Source: Ruminococcaceae bacterium UBA1244 (GTDB lineage: Bacteria; Bacillota; Clostridia; Oscillospirales; Acutalibacteraceae). From it: a stretch of 15,995 nt of DNA. Below the pieces are notes generated by a model that was given only the letters and a program-made list of their open reading frames with translations, had not been told where the DNA came from and ran no database searches. This document shows, piece after piece, positions 14,326 to 15,995 of the stretch. The position numbers were made by a program, and so were the translations under genes. The stretch spans positions 8,772 through 24,766 of the forward strand of contig DBWG01000165.1 in assembly GCA_002308635.1 (NCBI GenBank), read 5' to 3'. How positions within the stretch are numbered: position 1 is the stretch's first letter; each line of letters opens with the position of its first letter.

Positions 14326-14536
14326 AACAAAAAGATGGTTAAAAGCCGCAGGCATAAGAGCGATTAAAACATTTGCTCAGACTGCGGCGGCAACTATCGG
14401 CGTAAATGCGACTATCGGGGCGGTGAATTGGATAGCGGTCGGTTCGGCGGCGACGGTCGCAGCAATTTTGTCTATGCTTACATCTCTTGCCGGACTGCCG
14501 GAGATCAAAGAAAGCGAGGGTGAGAACGATGGCTGA
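14315..14536 (+). CDS. Phage holin, r1t-type
   Basis: A 73-residue protein. The start at ATG 14315 is behind GAGGAAGAAG inside the end of the previous gene; an upstream ATG at 14237 would give a 99-residue protein out of keeping with the family. It has a basic N-terminus (MSSKTKRWLKAAGIRAIKTF), a first hydrophobic Ala-rich segment (about 19-34) and a second (about 38-62, WIAVGSAATVAAILSMLTSLA), then a charged C-terminus (PEIKESEGENDG). This matches the r1t holin family, including the 'KAAGIRAIKTFAQTAAATIG' start. It would form membrane lesions at a set time and let the endolysin reach the wall. The lysin gene overlaps it. Confidence 0.9.
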   Translation: MSSKTKRWLKAAGIRAIKTFAQTAAATIGVNATIGAVNWIAVGSAATVAAILSMLTSLAGLPEIKESEGENDG

Positions 14537-15428
14537 CAGAGAAAAATTCTTACAGCAGGCAAGAACTTATATAGGGCAAACAGGGTATGGAGTTTGTATC
14601 CTGAAACTCAAAATAGGTTTTGTCTGCGACTGGTGCGCCTTTTCGGTATCGTCTATTATGAACGACTGCGGATTTGTCGGAAAGTACATAAAAGCTGTTG
14701 AAGGCGGCGCGGGAACTATCCCGAGATATTCTGACGGCAAGTTTGGTGAGTGGTTCAGAAAAGGCACAAAAGCACCGCAGGCGGGCGACTTATTCTTCCT
14801 GAGGTATAACGACTACCCATCGCGGGACAAGTATTTTTGCGACCATGTCGGTATTGTTGAGGCTGTTTCGGGAAATGTGATAACCACACTTGAAGGCAAC
14901 GTTGACGGCATTTACGGCAACTGGGCGGCTACTTCGACATTCAAGCGCAAGACACGTTATCTCAGCGATTACAATATGTATGCTTTCTACCGCCCATTCT
15001 GGAAGGAAACAACAGGCACCGGAAGCAAAACGAAAACAAAGAAAACGACCGGACAGATCAGTCAGATCACGTCTTCAAAAGACGTGAATTTTGATGTAGT
15101 TGTTATTTCTGCCGATGGCGTGAATATCCGTTCAGGAGCGGGAACATCGTACAAAATACTCGGAGCGGTACCGTTTGATATCAAGCTTCATGTCAGCCGC
15201 CAGACCTCAGGCGGTGAGTACACATGGGGACTTATAGAATATTGCGGTATACTTGGCTGGATCGCACTTAACTTCTGTCAGAAGGTACAGAGCAAGGGCA
15301 TTGACGAGCTTGCACATGAAGTTATAGCCGGAAAATGGAGCGCAGGCGATGAGCGTGAAAAACTTCTGAAACAAGCCGGATATGACTACATTGCAGTGCA
15401 AAAAAGAGTCAATGAACTGCTGGAATAA
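14529..15428 (+). CDS. Endolysin: CHAP + SH3 + CW_7
   Basis: A 299-residue wall hydrolase. The start is ATG 14529, overlapping the holin end by 8 nt, behind GAGGGTGAGAACG. Residues 1-158 form a CHAP-type amidase/endopeptidase: W35-C36 in CDWCAFSVSS gives the likely catalytic Cys36, DHVGIVEAV gives His106, and LEGN gives Glu122/Asn124. After a Thr/Lys linker (160-183), an SH3 domain (about 186-250, ADGVNIRSGAGTSYKIL, then WGLIEYCGILGWI) probably binds the wall. Residues 256-299 form a single CW_7 repeat (IDELAHEVIAGKW, 'AGYDYIAVQKRVNELL'), a muropeptide-binding module known from Cpl-7. There is no signal peptide, so export depends on the holin. Five N-terminal-region cysteines (23, 33, 36, 47, 104) are unusual and could form disulphides. 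Confidence 0.92.
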   Translation: MADREKFLQQARTYIGQTGYGVCILKLKIGFVCDWCAFSVSSIMNDCGFVGKYIKAVEGGAGTIPRYSDGKFGEWFRKGTKAPQAGDLFFLRYNDYPSRDKYFCDHVGIVEAVSGNVITTLEGNVDGIYGNWAATSTFKRKTRYLSDYNMYAFYRPFWKETTGTGSKTKTKKTTGQISQITSSKDVNFDVVVISADGVNIRSGAGTSYKILGAVPFDIKLHVSRQTSGGEYTWGLIEYCGILGWIALNFCQKVQSKGIDELAHEVIAGKWSAGDEREKLLKQAGYDYIAVQKRVNELLE

Positions 15429-15448
15429 CTGTTTTAAAGAGGTGTTAA

Positions 15449-15805
15449 ATGATGATTTTACACAAGCAAAACCGTACAGCGTTTCGGAAATCAAGTTGGT
15501 TTTGTACATTAAAGCTCGTAAATGAAAATGGCGAACCGCTGAGATTATCCGAAAGAGAAAAAATTATTTTCGGTATAAAATCATCTTGCAATGATTCTGT
15601 ATATGTCATCAGAAAAATATTGACATCGGATGATGAGATAAACGGAGCGTATCCTATATGTTGTAGTCCGGAAGAACTATCTATTGTGCCGAAACGCTAC
15701 AGTTATGACGTTGGAGTTCAATATGAAGACGGAACATTTATAAGAATAGTTCCTGAATCAGACTTTTATGTCAAAACAAATATCACAGAAAAGGAGGAAG
15801 AATAA
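15449..15805 (+). CDS. Baseplate/fibre-like beta protein after lysis genes
   Basis: A 118-residue protein starting ATG 15449 behind GAGGTG. It has 'REKIIFGIKSSCNDSVYVIRKILTSDDEINGAYPI', 'ELSIVPKRYSYDVGVQYEDGTFIRIVPESDFYVKTNIT'. The ordered strands and the final '(T)I-x-P-x-x-F-x-(V/I)' ending resemble N-terminal modules of baseplate and fibre proteins in gut Firmicute phages ('Y-x-Y-D-(I/V)-x-(L/V)-x-x-x-D-G-x-x...'). It is clearly more A/T-rich than the preceding structural genes and uses A/T-ending codons. Its stop overlaps the next start (TAATG), so the two act together. It could be a short fibre chaperone or adaptor. Confidence 0.65.
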   Translation: MMILHKQNRTAFRKSSWFCTLKLVNENGEPLRLSEREKIIFGIKSSCNDSVYVIRKILTSDDEINGAYPICCSPEELSIVPKRYSYDVGVQYEDGTFIRIVPESDFYVKTNITEKEEE

Positions 15806-15995
15806 TGGAAATAATCGGAGTTCTTACTCCGCCGAGATCGGAGGAAGAAGCGTATGCGGCAACCAATGCCCGCCTTGACAACATTATTTCTGCCGTCACG
15901 ACTGATACCGAAGTCACCGATATCCGTGTCGGGGCAGACGGTGTGACATACCCCACAGCCGGAGAAGCCGTCAGGGTAAACATCGGCAATTTGAA
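15805..15995 (+). CDS. Tail fibre/baseplate upper protein, partial (N-terminus)
   Basis: An open frame from ATG 15805, behind AAGGAGGAAG, that runs off the window end after 63 codons. It opens MEIIGVLTPPRSEEEAYAATNARLDNIISAV and then has EVTDIRVGADGVTYPTAGEAVRV. This last segment is the linker motif '(V/L)(V/T)DIR-x-G-x-DG-x-TY-x-(S/T)AGEAVR', widespread in host-recognition fibres of gut Firmicute phages, usually followed by a coiled shaft and a receptor-binding head. The 3' end lies outside, so the binding domain cannot be seen. Confidence 0.8.
   Translation, partial: MEIIGVLTPPRSEEEAYAATNARLDNIISAVTTDTEVTDIRVGADGVTYPTAGEAVRVNIGNL

Noticed and set aside
15429..15448. Terminator after the endolysin gene
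   Set aside because: The 20-base gap holds only a short TTTTAAAG and a ribosome binding site, with no stem; transcription most likely continues into the fibre genes.

Overview
The window is the head-tail-lysis stretch of a tailed phage or prophage with a long non-contractile tail (siphovirus type). Every supported gene is on the + strand, packed with ATGA-type overlaps or gaps of a few bases, each behind a clear purine-rich ribosome binding site. Protein families, A-/G-rich ribosome binding sites, mid-range base composition, use of TGA as a stop, a BppU-type fibre, an r1t-type holin and a CHAP-SH3-CW_7 endolysin all point to a low-to-mid GC Firmicute host, most likely a gut Clostridium relative (Ruminococcus/Oscillospirales-like; the host is inferred). 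No integrase, repressor, terminase or portal is visible; the last two probably lie just upstream.

Layout. 1-1319: four small accessory genes, with a non-coding gap (243-484) that carries short direct repeats at about one helical turn. 1320-1541: a stretch without a confident gene, holding a 24-codon ORF, an overlapping open frame with a very basic C-terminus, and three strong consecutive hairpins ending on the scaffold Shine-Dalgarno. 1542-3665: scaffold, a six-cysteine small protein, and a major capsid protein with an apparent inserted beta domain. 3673-5145: the four connector and tail-completion proteins in the usual order (DnaT-like/gp6-type adaptor, head closure, HK97 gp10-like, tail terminator). 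5161-6347: major tail protein and the tail assembly chaperone pair, joined by a textbook -1 frameshift signal (T TTT TTC plus a 7-bp stem 5 nt downstream). 6366-10469: tape measure. 10481-14067: distal tail protein, Gp37-like tail tip protein, a baseplate/fibre connector and a BppU/knob-type fibre. 14080-15428: a small acidic protein, holin and endolysin. 15449-15995: two further fibre or baseplate-type genes after the lysis genes, the last running off the edge.

The genes form one late operon: scaffold and capsid build the prohead, the four small connector proteins close it, the chaperones load tail protein onto the tape measure, the tip proteins bind the host, and holin plus endolysin release progeny. 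I see no new defence system or mobile element. The items most worth a second look are the frameshift signal, the hairpin array before the scaffold gene with its cryptic overlapping frame, the helically phased repeats at 287-378, and the inserted domain in the capsid protein.
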